Source: Alkalilimnicola ehrlichii (GTDB lineage: Bacteria; Pseudomonadota; Gammaproteobacteria; Nitrococcales; AK92). From it: a stretch of 64,000 bases of DNA. This document shows, in pieces, positions 1-6,913 of the stretch; position 1 is the stretch's first letter; each line of letters starts with the position of its first letter. Position numbers and translations under genes: made by a program. The notes under the pieces were generated by a model that ran no database searches, was not told the origin of the DNA, and saw only the letters and a program-made list of their open reading frames with translations. The stretch is from the NCBI RefSeq assembly GCF_003399765.1, contig NZ_NFZV01000004.1:124001-188000 (forward strand), in the 5' to 3' direction.

Positions 1-20
1 GTATACGGTGAAAGAGTTTT

Positions 21-1088
21 ATGTCGGCAGAGCCTATCCTAACCGTTCGAGCCGGTGTCGACGCTTTAGCTATTCTGCGTGACGAAGGTTTGCAGCGCGA
101 TCGTGTCGAGGTGATGCCGGGAGCCTCCGGCGGCCCCAAATGGCTTATCCTCCGGGGTATCGATCAGATGCTCTGGGGCCAGTTCTTCCACGGTCGCCAA
201 AAGCCGCTGCATCTGATTGGTTCGTCCGCTGGGAGTTGGCGCTTCGCATGTCCGGCACAGACGGACCCTCTGGCCGCCATCGAGCGGCTAGAGCATGCTT
301 ATATCGAGCAACGGTATGCGAAAAAGCCCCCGCCGACGGCAGTAACAGCCGAGGCGACCTCGATTCTTGACCATGTGCTGGATCCATCCGGGGTGTCCGA
401 TATCCTCGCTCACCCTTGGATTCGCACGCACATCGTGACTACCCACTGTTCCGGGTTAATGGCGCGCGACCCTATGTGGTCGCAGATGCTGGGGTTTGGG
501 TTGCGCGCGCTGGGTAATGTGATATCGCGTAAAGCTTTGTGCTGGGGTTTGCAACGGGTCGTATTTCACTCGGCTGGCGAGGGTTCGCCGTTCTCCGCCT
601 TAAGCGATCTGCCAACCCAGCATGTTGCATTAACCGAAGAGAATCTGCGGCCTGCGCTGTTGGCTTCCGGTTCGATCCCGTTAGTCTTGGCCGGGGTTCG
701 AGATATTGCCGGGGGCGCGCTGGGCACCTATCGCGACGGCGGGATTATCGACTATCACTTCGATATCGATTTTCCCACCGCAGGTGGTTTGGTGCTGTAT
801 CCGCATTTCTACCCTTACTTGGTGCCGGGGTGGTTCGATAAGTCGCTTCGCTGGCGGCGGGCGGTGGGGAGCAACCTGCGCTCGATGGTTCTGATCGCGC
901 CTTCCGCGGAGTTCGTGCAGCAGTTACCCTATGGCAAGATTCCCGACCGTAAGGATTTTTACCGCTTTACCGACGACGAGCGTATCCGTTACTGGCGTGC
1001 AGTGGCCAAAGTAAGCGAGCGTTTGGGCGAGGCGTTATGGGAGCTGATCGACAGCGGTCGGATCTCTCGGCTAGCAAAGCCTCTATAG
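21..1088 (+). CDS. Patatin-like phospholipase family protein
   Basis: Predicted lipid acyl hydrolase of 355 residues using a serine-aspartate dyad. The glycine-rich oxyanion segment GASGGPKW is at about residues 34-41, the nucleophile elbow GSSAG at 67-71 (Ser69 predicted nucleophile), and the DGG motif supplying the aspartate at about residue 239. No signal peptide or membrane segment is visible, so a cytosolic or membrane-peripheral enzyme is likely. The start has a purine-rich GAAAGAG just upstream. The gene stands alone, and the next plus-strand gene lies 270 bases away beyond a strong hairpin. The fold is clear from the motifs; the substrate cannot be told from sequence. Confidence 0.9.
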   Translation: MSAEPILTVRAGVDALAILRDEGLQRDRVEVMPGASGGPKWLILRGIDQMLWGQFFHGRQKPLHLIGSSAGSWRFACPAQTDPLAAIERLEHAYIEQRYAKKPPPTAVTAEATSILDHVLDPSGVSDILAHPWIRTHIVTTHCSGLMARDPMWSQMLGFGLRALGNVISRKALCWGLQRVVFHSAGEGSPFSALSDLPTQHVALTEENLRPALLASGSIPLVLAGVRDIAGGALGTYRDGGIIDYHFDIDFPTAGGLVLYPHFYPYLVPGWFDKSLRWRRAVGSNLRSMVLIAPSAEFVQQLPYGKIPDRKDFYRFTDDERIRYWRAVAKVSERLGEALWELIDSGRISRLAKPL

Positions 1089-1102
1089 CGGAGAGTACAA
1101 AC

Positions 1103-1131
1103 AAAAAGGGCGACCTCGTAAGAGGTCGCCC
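1103..1131 (-). terminator. Intrinsic terminator, minus strand
   Basis: A perfect 10-bp stem (GGGCGACCTC with GAGGTCGCCC) closes a four-base loop. On the minus strand it is followed by CCCTTTTTGTTTG, the classic stem plus U-tract. On the plus strand the tail has no T-run, so it would be a weak terminator for the patatin-like gene. Confidence 0.75.
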
Positions 1132-1292
1132 GAAACAATATAAACTGCCGGGGAGAGTCAGGTAAGTACCTGAAGAAAATTCCACATGCGCAGAGGATTG
1201 AACGGCCCAGCGTAAAGCTGAACTTTGTCTCTCCAGACTTGTTTGTGAGGCTGGAGAGCGCTTTACCCTTGCTTGCAGACGTACTCTACGCT
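1103..1292 (-). ncRNA. Candidate small RNA divergent from a GcvA-type regulator
   Basis: The intergenic region folds into three successive stems when read on the minus strand and ends in an intrinsic terminator, but contains no credible minus-strand gene. From its 5' side there is a nested stem (GTAAAGC at 1260-1266 with GCTTTAC at 1212-1218, enclosing CTCTCCAG/CTGGAGAG at 1251-1258/1229-1236), a short palindromic hairpin at 1158-1173, and the terminator at 1108-1131. A TATAAG box (1299-1304) could start transcription near 1292, but no good -35 is seen. In enterobacteria the GcvB RNA is divergent from gcvA. The arrangement here is similar, but the sequence is not recognisably GcvB. The boundaries are inferred. 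Confidence 0.45.
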
Positions 1293-1358
1293 TTTGGTCT
1301 TATATCGACAAACGGTAAATTCTTGCGCTAAGGGATAGAAAATTTTACTCTTGGGTGT

Positions 1359-2312
1359 ATGCGTACATTACCTCCTTTAAATGGCATCCGCGCGTTTGAA
1401 GCGGCTGCTCGACATCAGAGCTTTAGCCGGGCCGGCGAAGAGCTGCATGTGACGCCGGCAGCGGTCAGCCAACAAGTTAAGGGGCTTGAAGAATGGCTGG
1501 GGCTGAAGCTGTTTCAGCGTTTACCGCGCGGCTTAGTGCTCACGGCTGCGGGGCGCGCTTATATGCCAAGGCTTACAGAAGTGCTGGATCGGTTGGAGAC
1601 TGCGACGGAGGAGGTAAAGGGGGCCGATGAGAGCGGTATCTTGAACGTGAGCGCGACCCCCGGGTTTGCATCCATGTGGTTGGCCCCTAGGGTATGGAGT
1701 TTTGCTAGTCAGCATCAGGACTTAGACGTACGCATCGCAACATCCGCGCGCCCGCCCGACTTCTCCGCGGGTAACCTGGATTTGGCTATTCGCTACGGTC
1801 GGGGGCGGTATAAGGGTTTTACCTCCGAGTTGCTGCTACAGGATGGTATGACGCCTGTCTGTTCGCCTCGTCTGTTGGAAGGTCCGCAGCCCTTAAAGTC
1901 ACCGGAAGATCTTAAGCACCATACGTTGCTGCATAATGAAACGGCCGTTTTGGCGGGCTTTCACAGCAGTTGGCAGGATTGGTTCGAAGCTGCGGGCGTT
2001 GAGGGTATGGAAGGCCACCGTGGCATTCACTTCAGCGACTACCATCTGGTTATGCAGGAGACGATCGCGGCTCGCGGCGTCGCCCTGGGGCATATCGCGC
2101 TTACCGGCGAAGATTTGCAGTCGGGTCGTTTAGTGCGACTGTTCGATACCGTTCTGGACAGTGGTGGCGATTATTACGTCGTTTACCCGCCAGGGGCAGA
2201 GACGGTACCGAAGATTACCGCGTTTTTAAGTTGGCTACGCGATGAAGTGGCGCAATGCGCTTCGGGGCAGCAAGCGCTGGTGGCGAACCGTGTATCGCTA
2301 AGAACTCGCTAA
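1359..2312 (+). CDS. LysR-family transcriptional regulator, GcvA type
   Basis: DNA-binding regulator of 317 residues. The N-terminal winged helix-turn-helix occupies about residues 5-65, with the family signature LNGIRAFEAAARHQSFSRAG and the recognition helix around VTPAAVSQQVKGLE. A periplasmic-binding-protein-like effector domain fills the rest. The N-terminal wording is that of the GcvA subgroup, which in enterobacteria controls glycine cleavage, but no gcv genes are in view, so the target is unknown. The start has only a poor ribosome-binding site. The upstream 270 bases hold a possible divergent small RNA, which this protein may regulate (inference). Confidence 0.9.
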   Translation: MRTLPPLNGIRAFEAAARHQSFSRAGEELHVTPAAVSQQVKGLEEWLGLKLFQRLPRGLVLTAAGRAYMPRLTEVLDRLETATEEVKGADESGILNVSATPGFASMWLAPRVWSFASQHQDLDVRIATSARPPDFSAGNLDLAIRYGRGRYKGFTSELLLQDGMTPVCSPRLLEGPQPLKSPEDLKHHTLLHNETAVLAGFHSSWQDWFEAAGVEGMEGHRGIHFSDYHLVMQETIAARGVALGHIALTGEDLQSGRLVRLFDTVLDSGGDYYVVYPPGAETVPKITAFLSWLRDEVAQCASGQQALVANRVSLRTR

Positions 2313-2404
2313 GCCTTTACTTGAACAAAACGCCTGCCAAAGCCTCGCTGGAAAGAGCCTTCTTGCTTTGCCACCCCTAGCTTTTCCAAGCCTACGTCGC
2401 AGGC

Positions 2405-2674
2405 TTAGTAGTTTTGGGCGTCCGGCGGTAGCCTGTCTCCCCAGTCGCTGCCGACTCGGTAAGTATCGCCTTTAAGGCCGCTCTCTTCCGGCGATTCCGT
2501 TGGCTCTAGATTGAGATCGAGCCACGCAGCTAAGGGAAACTGTTCCTTATGCCCGTCGGTAAACTGGGCTTCGACTAAGGTTCCCTCGTCGTCGAGCCAT
2601 ACCACTTGAAAGTCGCGTTTAGCGTTGAGGTCGTGATACCAGCGACCTTTTTCCGGCTCTAGGTGTGTTGTCAT
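2405..2674 (-). CDS. Small conserved protein, DUF6763-like
   Basis: An 89-residue acidic cytosolic protein. The pattern of an aromatic N-terminal GRWYHDL segment, FQVVWLDDEGTLVEAQFTDG in the middle and a DLNLEP-type tail resembles a small gammaproteobacterial family annotated DUF6763; its function is unknown. I chose the internal ATG rather than the start 13 codons upstream because AGAGGTG sits six bases before it. The gene is convergent with the LysR gene, separated by about 90 bases without a clear terminator. The family call is from memory of the motif pattern. Confidence 0.7.
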   Translation of the reverse strand: MTTHLEPEKGRWYHDLNAKRDFQVVWLDDEGTLVEAQFTDGHKEQFPLAAWLDLNLEPTESPEESGLKGDTYRVGSDWGDRLPPDAQNY

Positions 2675-2780
2675 GACGCACCTCTGCACTTGCAGGTTTA
2701 AGGCATTGCACATTCGATGTTGGGATGGAGGGGCGATGGGGCAAGCCTAGCGGTTTGCCGGCCCGCCATTACGAATAGAT

Positions 2781-2841
2781 AAAAGCCCCTCCGCAACAAT
2801 TGGGGGTGGGGGTAGGGTGGTGGCTGCGGAGGGGAAGGGGG
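2781..2841 (-). terminator. Hairpin with G-rich loop; minus-strand terminator-like
   Basis: CCCCTCCGCA at 2786-2795 pairs perfectly with TGCGGAGGGG at 2825-2834, and on the minus strand the stem is followed by CTTTTATC, as in an intrinsic terminator. On the plus strand the loop and right flank carry G-tracts of 5, 5, 3, 4 and 5 (2802-2841) that could form a quadruplex. It lies in a 529-base interval (2675-3203) that is otherwise without a supportable gene or other element. Confidence 0.45.
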
Positions 2842-3203
2842 CAATCGGTAGTTGAGGTGGCCTTTGCTAAGGTGCCCAACCGCGTCCTGCCGCTGTCATA
2901 GATGAACCTAGCTGTAGTCACAGTCGAGCGCCGTGTTGTCGGCGTTTCTCTCGGCTGTGGCTTCTCCATTTATTGGGCGTCGTTCCGTTCGGTACAAGGT
3001 GTGAGGCAATCGCTACCTCGCCCTATCCGAATAAGAAGGGATTGTTTTTTGCCATTCGGCTAAGACTAATGTGTTTATAACGGGGTTTTCGGTGGAAAGC
3101 GGATAGGTGGCGGCCGCCGACTACCGTTTGCGGAAGCGGAACTGTTGCCGACCAGGGCGTGTTCGTTATACGTGCATTGCAAATGCGGTCAGGGAGAGGG
3201 TTT

Positions 3204-3611
3204 ATGAGCAAACGGCCAGCTGAGGTAGAACAGTATCAAGGCTTGAACCGCCTGTTGTTAATTTTCGCACCGGCGAATACTCACCCTGCCTACGTGGAGG
3301 CGCGAGAATGGTTGCGGCGCGCTCGTAACGAATTGGATGAATGGGATATCCGGCTGGTGACGGTTTTCTCCTCGGGGGCGGTGCAGCTAGAGGGGGAGCG
3401 GGCCGAGCGGGCGGATGCCGCCGCTTTTCGCCGCGATTTCGGTGCACATCGAGAGGAGTTTACCGCGATATTGCTTGATGTCGACGGAAGCGAGCGGTTA
3501 CGGCAGCATCGTGCTTTCGACCCTCAGCAAATGCTTGATGCATTGCGATTATCGCAGACGCCGCAAGCGGCAACTCGGCAAGGTAGGCCGGCGCCGCACG
3601 CTAGGCGATAA
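3204..3611 (+). CDS. DUF4174 domain-containing protein
   Basis: A 135-residue protein with the layout of DUF4174: a hydrophobic first strand (LLLIFAPANTHPAY), a helix with YVEAREWLRRARNELDEWDIRLV, and a later ILLDVDGS strand that in the family precedes a glycine-aspartate turn. It is thioredoxin-like in outline but has no redox cysteine pair. The chosen ATG is 15 codons inside the longest frame because AGGGAGAGGG lies immediately upstream of it. No signal peptide is seen from this start, although many relatives are exported. Single gene, function unknown. Confidence 0.7.
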   Translation: MSKRPAEVEQYQGLNRLLLIFAPANTHPAYVEAREWLRRARNELDEWDIRLVTVFSSGAVQLEGERAERADAAAFRRDFGAHREEFTAILLDVDGSERLRQHRAFDPQQMLDALRLSQTPQAATRQGRPAPHARR

Positions 3612-3686
3612 CGGTGTGGCGAAAAAAGTAAAGCGTGGCGAGCAAATCCGTCGGTGCATTTGAATTCGCTCGCCAAAGTGCGTTCG

Positions 3687-4646
3687 CTACGCTCCCCTTC
3701 CATGAGGTGCTGTAAAGTCTATCCTAGGGCCGGCGGGTATAATCCCGGTCGGGTTGATCATCGGGTGGCTGGCATAGTAATGATGCTTGATATGATCTAA
3801 GGCGACCGTCTCCGCGATTCCCGGCATCTGATACAGCTCTTTCGTATAGCCCCAGATGTTCGGATAGTCGCAAATCCGCTTGAGATTGCACTTAAAATGG
3901 CCAACGTAGACGGCGTCGAAGCGGACCAAGGTAGTGAATAGCCGCCAGTCGGCTTCCGTCAGCCGATTGCCTACAAGGTAGCGCTGTCGCGCCAGCCGAG
4001 ATTCGATCTCGTCCAGACCTTCGAAGAGCGCGTTAACCGCATTTTCATACGCCTCCTGGGCTGTCGCGAAACCGGCTTTGTAGACACCGTTATTAATACG
4101 GTCGTAGACGAATGCGTTGATCTCGTCGATATCGTTTCGCAAGGCGCTCGGGTAGAAATCGGCATTGTTCTTTGCGTATCGGTCAAACCCGCTATTGAGT
4201 ATGCGGACGATTTCCGCCGATTCGTTGTTAACGATAGTGCTTTGCCGCTTGTCCCATAGCACCGGTACCGTTACCCGCCCGGTATAGTCGGGCCGGGCCT
4301 TCGTGTACAACTCGTGCATGTGCATGCAATGGTTGATGAGGTCGCCCGTGGCACCGGGATAGTTATCGTCGAAACTCCAGCCCTGATGGCCCATATAGGG
4401 ATGCACGACGGAAACGTCGATAATATCCTCCAGTCCCTTTAGGCGGCGCATGATTAATGTCCGGTGGGCCCAAGGGCACGCTAGCGAGACATAGAGATGA
4501 TACCGGTCCGGCTCGGCGGGAAATTCGGCGTTGGGGTCGGGGCTGATTTCGTTATGGAAAGCCGTATCGGGTCTGACGAAGCGGCCGCCAGTGCTTTTGG
4601 TGTCGTACCATTTGTCATGCCAAACACCGTCGACGAGCATGCCCAT
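3687..4646 (-). CDS. yqjG: Glutathionyl-hydroquinone reductase (YqjG/ECM4 family)
   Basis: A xi-class glutathione transferase of 319 residues that reduces glutathionyl-hydroquinones to free hydroquinones with glutathione. The catalytic cysteine is in the hallmark CPWAH (Cys57), preceded by YHLYVSLA; the N-terminal thioredoxin fold continues to VPVLWD and NNESAEIVRIL, and an all-helical C-terminal domain follows. Length is normal for the family. AAGGAG sits six bases before the ATG. It is followed on the same strand by no other gene and preceded by glyoxalase I, so the two probably form a glutathione-dependent detoxification pair. Confidence 0.93.
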   Translation of the reverse strand: MGMLVDGVWHDKWYDTKSTGGRFVRPDTAFHNEISPDPNAEFPAEPDRYHLYVSLACPWAHRTLIMRRLKGLEDIIDVSVVHPYMGHQGWSFDDNYPGATGDLINHCMHMHELYTKARPDYTGRVTVPVLWDKRQSTIVNNESAEIVRILNSGFDRYAKNNADFYPSALRNDIDEINAFVYDRINNGVYKAGFATAQEAYENAVNALFEGLDEIESRLARQRYLVGNRLTEADWRLFTTLVRFDAVYVGHFKCNLKRICDYPNIWGYTKELYQMPGIAETVALDHIKHHYYASHPMINPTGIIPAGPRIDFTAPHGRGA

Positions 4647-4772
4647 AGCAAACTCCTTAATCTAATAAACGGAACCGATAGTCCAACGGATTGAGCGGTG
4701 GCGTCGCAAGCGATGCCTAACGGTCCGCAGGAAGAGGGCGCGCGTCGGCGTCGGCTGCGCGCCCGCATCGGT

Positions 4773-5318
4773 TTAACCTTGGCCCTGGCTTTCCATCATG
4801 TTGGCTTGGAGAATTTCGATCCAGTATCCGTCCGGATCTTTGATGAACGCTAAGCCTTTCATTTTGCCGTCGTCGGGGCGCTTGACGAATTCGACGCCTA
4901 GGCTCTCAAAGCGTGCGCAGGCCGCGTACACGTCCGGTACCGAGAAACCGATGTGGCCAAATCCTTGGGGCTGATCGTTGCCGTTGTGATAGGCAAAATC
5001 CGGGTCTTTTTCCGTTCCCCAATTATGGGTTAGTTCCAACATGGCTTGTTGTCGGAACACCCAGGTGGTCCGTTGCGGATCGTTGCTTGGCACGTCGGCG
5101 GCCGCTTTCTCGTCCACCATCCCGAGAAAGTAGAGGCTGAACTCCATCTCTGGAAAGTCCAGCTTCCGAATCAGACGCATGCCTAATACTCGCGTATAGA
5201 AATCCAGCGAGCGTTGGGGGTCTTTGATGCGCAGCATGGTTTGGTTGAATACGAAGTCCTGGGTGGACGGGTCCGCTTCTTCGCAGAGTCCGGGCGCGTT
5301 TTCGAAATGTCGGCTCAT
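4773..5318 (-). CDS. gloA: Lactoylglutathione lyase (glyoxalase I)
   Basis: Converts the methylglyoxal-glutathione hemithioacetal to S-lactoylglutathione. The 181-residue protein has two vicinal-oxygen-chelate modules, and the metal ligands line up with the longer, zinc-type enzymes: Gln26 (NQTMLRI), Glu95 ([11 protein letters not shown]), His122 ([11 protein letters not shown]) and Glu168 (GYWIEILQ). The start is set by GGGAGG a few bases upstream of ATG and drops 24 codons from the longest frame. It precedes the glutathionyl-hydroquinone reductase gene on the same strand, with a 126-base gap, so joint expression is plausible. Confidence 0.94.
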   Translation of the reverse strand: MSRHFENAPGLCEEADPSTQDFVFNQTMLRIKDPQRSLDFYTRVLGMRLIRKLDFPEMEFSLYFLGMVDEKAAADVPSNDPQRTTWVFRQQAMLELTHNWGTEKDPDFAYHNGNDQPQGFGHIGFSVPDVYAACARFESLGVEFVKRPDDGKMKGLAFIKDPDGYWIEILQANMMESQGQG

Positions 5319-5441
5319 GTTAAACCTCCCATGAATACCCATGCCCAAGAGGAAGCGCCAGCTACCCCAGAGTTTCCTGTTGGGCGCCAAAACCGTGAGG
5401 AATATACCCTACCAGAATGACGGCACTAATGAGGAAGCGTT

Positions 5442-5591
5442 ATGCGGTGTCGCGAGCTGAAACCGGCTTTCTGCCCATTTTTGGTTTTTCTGTTGTGGGT
5501 GGTTAGCGGTAGTGCGCTTCGCGCGGATTATTTGGAAGGCGGGGGCGAAACAGGGCGCTATGCATCACTGCCGGCAACGGCGACTAGGTAA
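5442..5591 (+). CDS. Small predicted secreted peptide, 49 residues
   Basis: A short frame with a good ribosome-binding site (GAGGAAG seven bases before ATG) encodes a 49-residue peptide with a textbook signal sequence. It has basic residues at positions 2-7, a hydrophobic core FLVFLLWVVSG, and a likely cleavage after SALRA near residue 28. The mature part would be about 21 residues beginning DYLEGG. I recognise no family. It is divergent from gloA, and an imperfect hairpin begins at its stop codon. The signal peptide makes a chance frame less likely, but expression is unproven. Confidence 0.5.
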   Translation: MRCRELKPAFCPFLVFLLWVVSGSALRADYLEGGGETGRYASLPATATR

Positions 5592-5641
5592 AAACCTCAT
5601 AAGCACCTTCCGGCTAAAACGCGATGAGCCTGGTTTTTGCC
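5587..5641 (+). repeat. Inverted repeat at the stop of the small secreted-peptide gene
   Basis: GGTAAAAACC-TCAT at 5587-5600 pairs with ATGAG and GGTTTTTGCC at 5624-5641 to form a long imperfect stem with a 23-base loop. It could act as an mRNA 3' end or stabiliser. There is no clear T-run afterwards, so it is not called a terminator. Confidence 0.4.
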
Positions 5642-5754
5642 TAACCCTTTAATCGGAAGGCTTTATGTCGCGCTTGCTAGGCGCCCCGCGCGTTCACGGC
5701 GCGGGGGCGGGCGGTGTGCCTTCTCGATCCGGCCGAGAGTCGAAACGTGACGTG

Positions 5755-6108
5755 CTAAATCGGCCCTGGGCTGGCGTCGCGCGGGAGCGCGAGCGGCGAT
5801 TTCAGGCGGATGATTTGTTTGTGACCTTCGCCGTCGACGATTTCCACACTGTGTAGGCCATCGGCACCGTCATCAACGTAAACCTCGCGCGGGTGGGCAA
5901 TGTGATGGTCGATGTCGTCAGTGAATATCTCTACTTCATCGGACCTCGGGTCATAGGTTAGTCCCGTTAAATTTAGGTCGTCGAACTCCCGTTGGGCACC
6001 TATGTCGAGCCCATCGATCTCGACCCCGACTCGGGTGGCACCGAGATGCCGGGAAACCCGCTCAAAATAAGCTTGCCGTTGCGGCCGCTCTAAAAGCCTG
6101 ATTGCCAT
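5755..6108 (-). CDS. DUF5335 family protein
   Basis: A 117-residue acidic protein that matches DUF5335 by its regular pattern: an N-terminal YFERVSRHLG helix, a VGVEIDGLDIG strand, LTYDPRSDEVEI, HPREVYVDD, and a C-terminal VEIVDGEGHKQIIRL strand. The function of the family is unknown, and it is often found with stress genes. AGGGAG lies eight bases before the chosen ATG, 18 codons inside the longest frame. It is divergent from the hsp20-lon operon across a 360-base region. Confidence 0.75.
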   Translation of the reverse strand: MAIRLLERPQRQAYFERVSRHLGATRVGVEIDGLDIGAQREFDDLNLTGLTYDPRSDEVEIFTDDIDHHIAHPREVYVDDGADGLHSVEIVDGEGHKQIIRLKSPLALPRDASPGPI

Positions 6109-6468
6109 GTCTGTCACTCCCTGTCTTGTCTGCCTCACAGGCCGTTGAGAACGATTTTCCAACAGCCTGTTAGACTCATTGCCGTGATGGGTGCCGAGTG
6201 CTGTCCGATCAATCCGTCATTCATCACTGTCAGCGCGCCGGGCGATATCTTGTCCCTCATGGGTTTTGGCGATACTTTTATTAGGCAGGCGTCGTGTTCC
6301 CGCAACGGCTGCCGAGCCGAGCGGTACGCGTAATGCCGCTTTAGCTTTTTCGCTGCCCAGCAAGGAAACACTGCATAACTCCTTGGCAACCGAGGCCGAC
6401 ATGCCGGTGGCAGCCGGTTGCGCGAAGTGTTATTCAGTGTTTTCTTCTGACTGAGTGCGAAGGAAGTT
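6109..6468 (+). other. Divergent intergenic region upstream of hsp20-lon
   Basis: This 360-base region separates the DUF5335 gene from hsp20 and must hold both promoters. I searched by eye for the heat-shock sigma pattern (CTTGAAA then CCCCATNT) and did not find a convincing match, nor an inverted repeat of the CIRCE type. Frames overlapping here have no ribosome-binding sites. Confidence 0.4.
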
Positions 6469-6867
6469 ATGTCCTCACGTGATCCGCGAATTTGGATGTG
6501 GACGGAAGCCTGCGAGATCCTTGAGCGGGCAGAGCGTATGCAGCGCAGCTTGTTTCAGCTCGGCCCCGCGCCGTCGGCGGCATGGGAGCCTCCTGTCGAT
6601 GTTTACGAGACGGATGCCCAAGTCGTCATCGTTATGGCCCTGCCTGGGGTGGCTGCAGAGCACATCGAAATCGTTATTGATGCGGGAACGTTGGTGGTGG
6701 TCGGTGCCCGCTCCTTGCCGAAGAGCTTGCGGCATGCCGCTATTCATCGCTTAGAGATCCCCTTTGGTCGTTTCGAGCGCCGAATCGAGCTTCCGCGCGG
6801 CCGCTATGTTTTAGAGGATCAGCAGCTTGCCGACGGTTGCCTGGTGTTGAGTCTACGCAAGGTATAG
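6469..6867 (+). CDS. Hsp20/alpha-crystallin small heat-shock protein
   Basis: ATP-independent holdase chaperone of 132 residues. The alpha-crystallin domain runs from about residue 40 (WEPPVDVYETDAQVVIVMAL) through PGVAAEHIEIVIDAGTLVVVGAR to a final LADGCLVLSLRK strand; the C-terminal IxI tail of longer members is absent. AAGGAAG sits before the ATG. Lon begins 46 bases downstream on the same strand with no terminator between, so the two probably form a proteostasis operon in which Hsp20 holds unfolded proteins that Lon can degrade (inference from context). Confidence 0.9.
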   Translation: MSSRDPRIWMWTEACEILERAERMQRSLFQLGPAPSAAWEPPVDVYETDAQVVIVMALPGVAAEHIEIVIDAGTLVVVGARSLPKSLRHAAIHRLEIPFGRFERRIELPRGRYVLEDQQLADGCLVLSLRKV

Positions 6868-6913
6868 CAACACCACGGGAATTATTAGTTTTGCCGTAGG
6901 AGTTTTACCCTTC

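Noticed and set aside
2769-2969. Minus-strand frame of 66 codons in the gap after the DUF6763-like gene
   Set aside because: No ribosome-binding site; threonine/proline-rich composition; its end runs through a G/C-rich hairpin.
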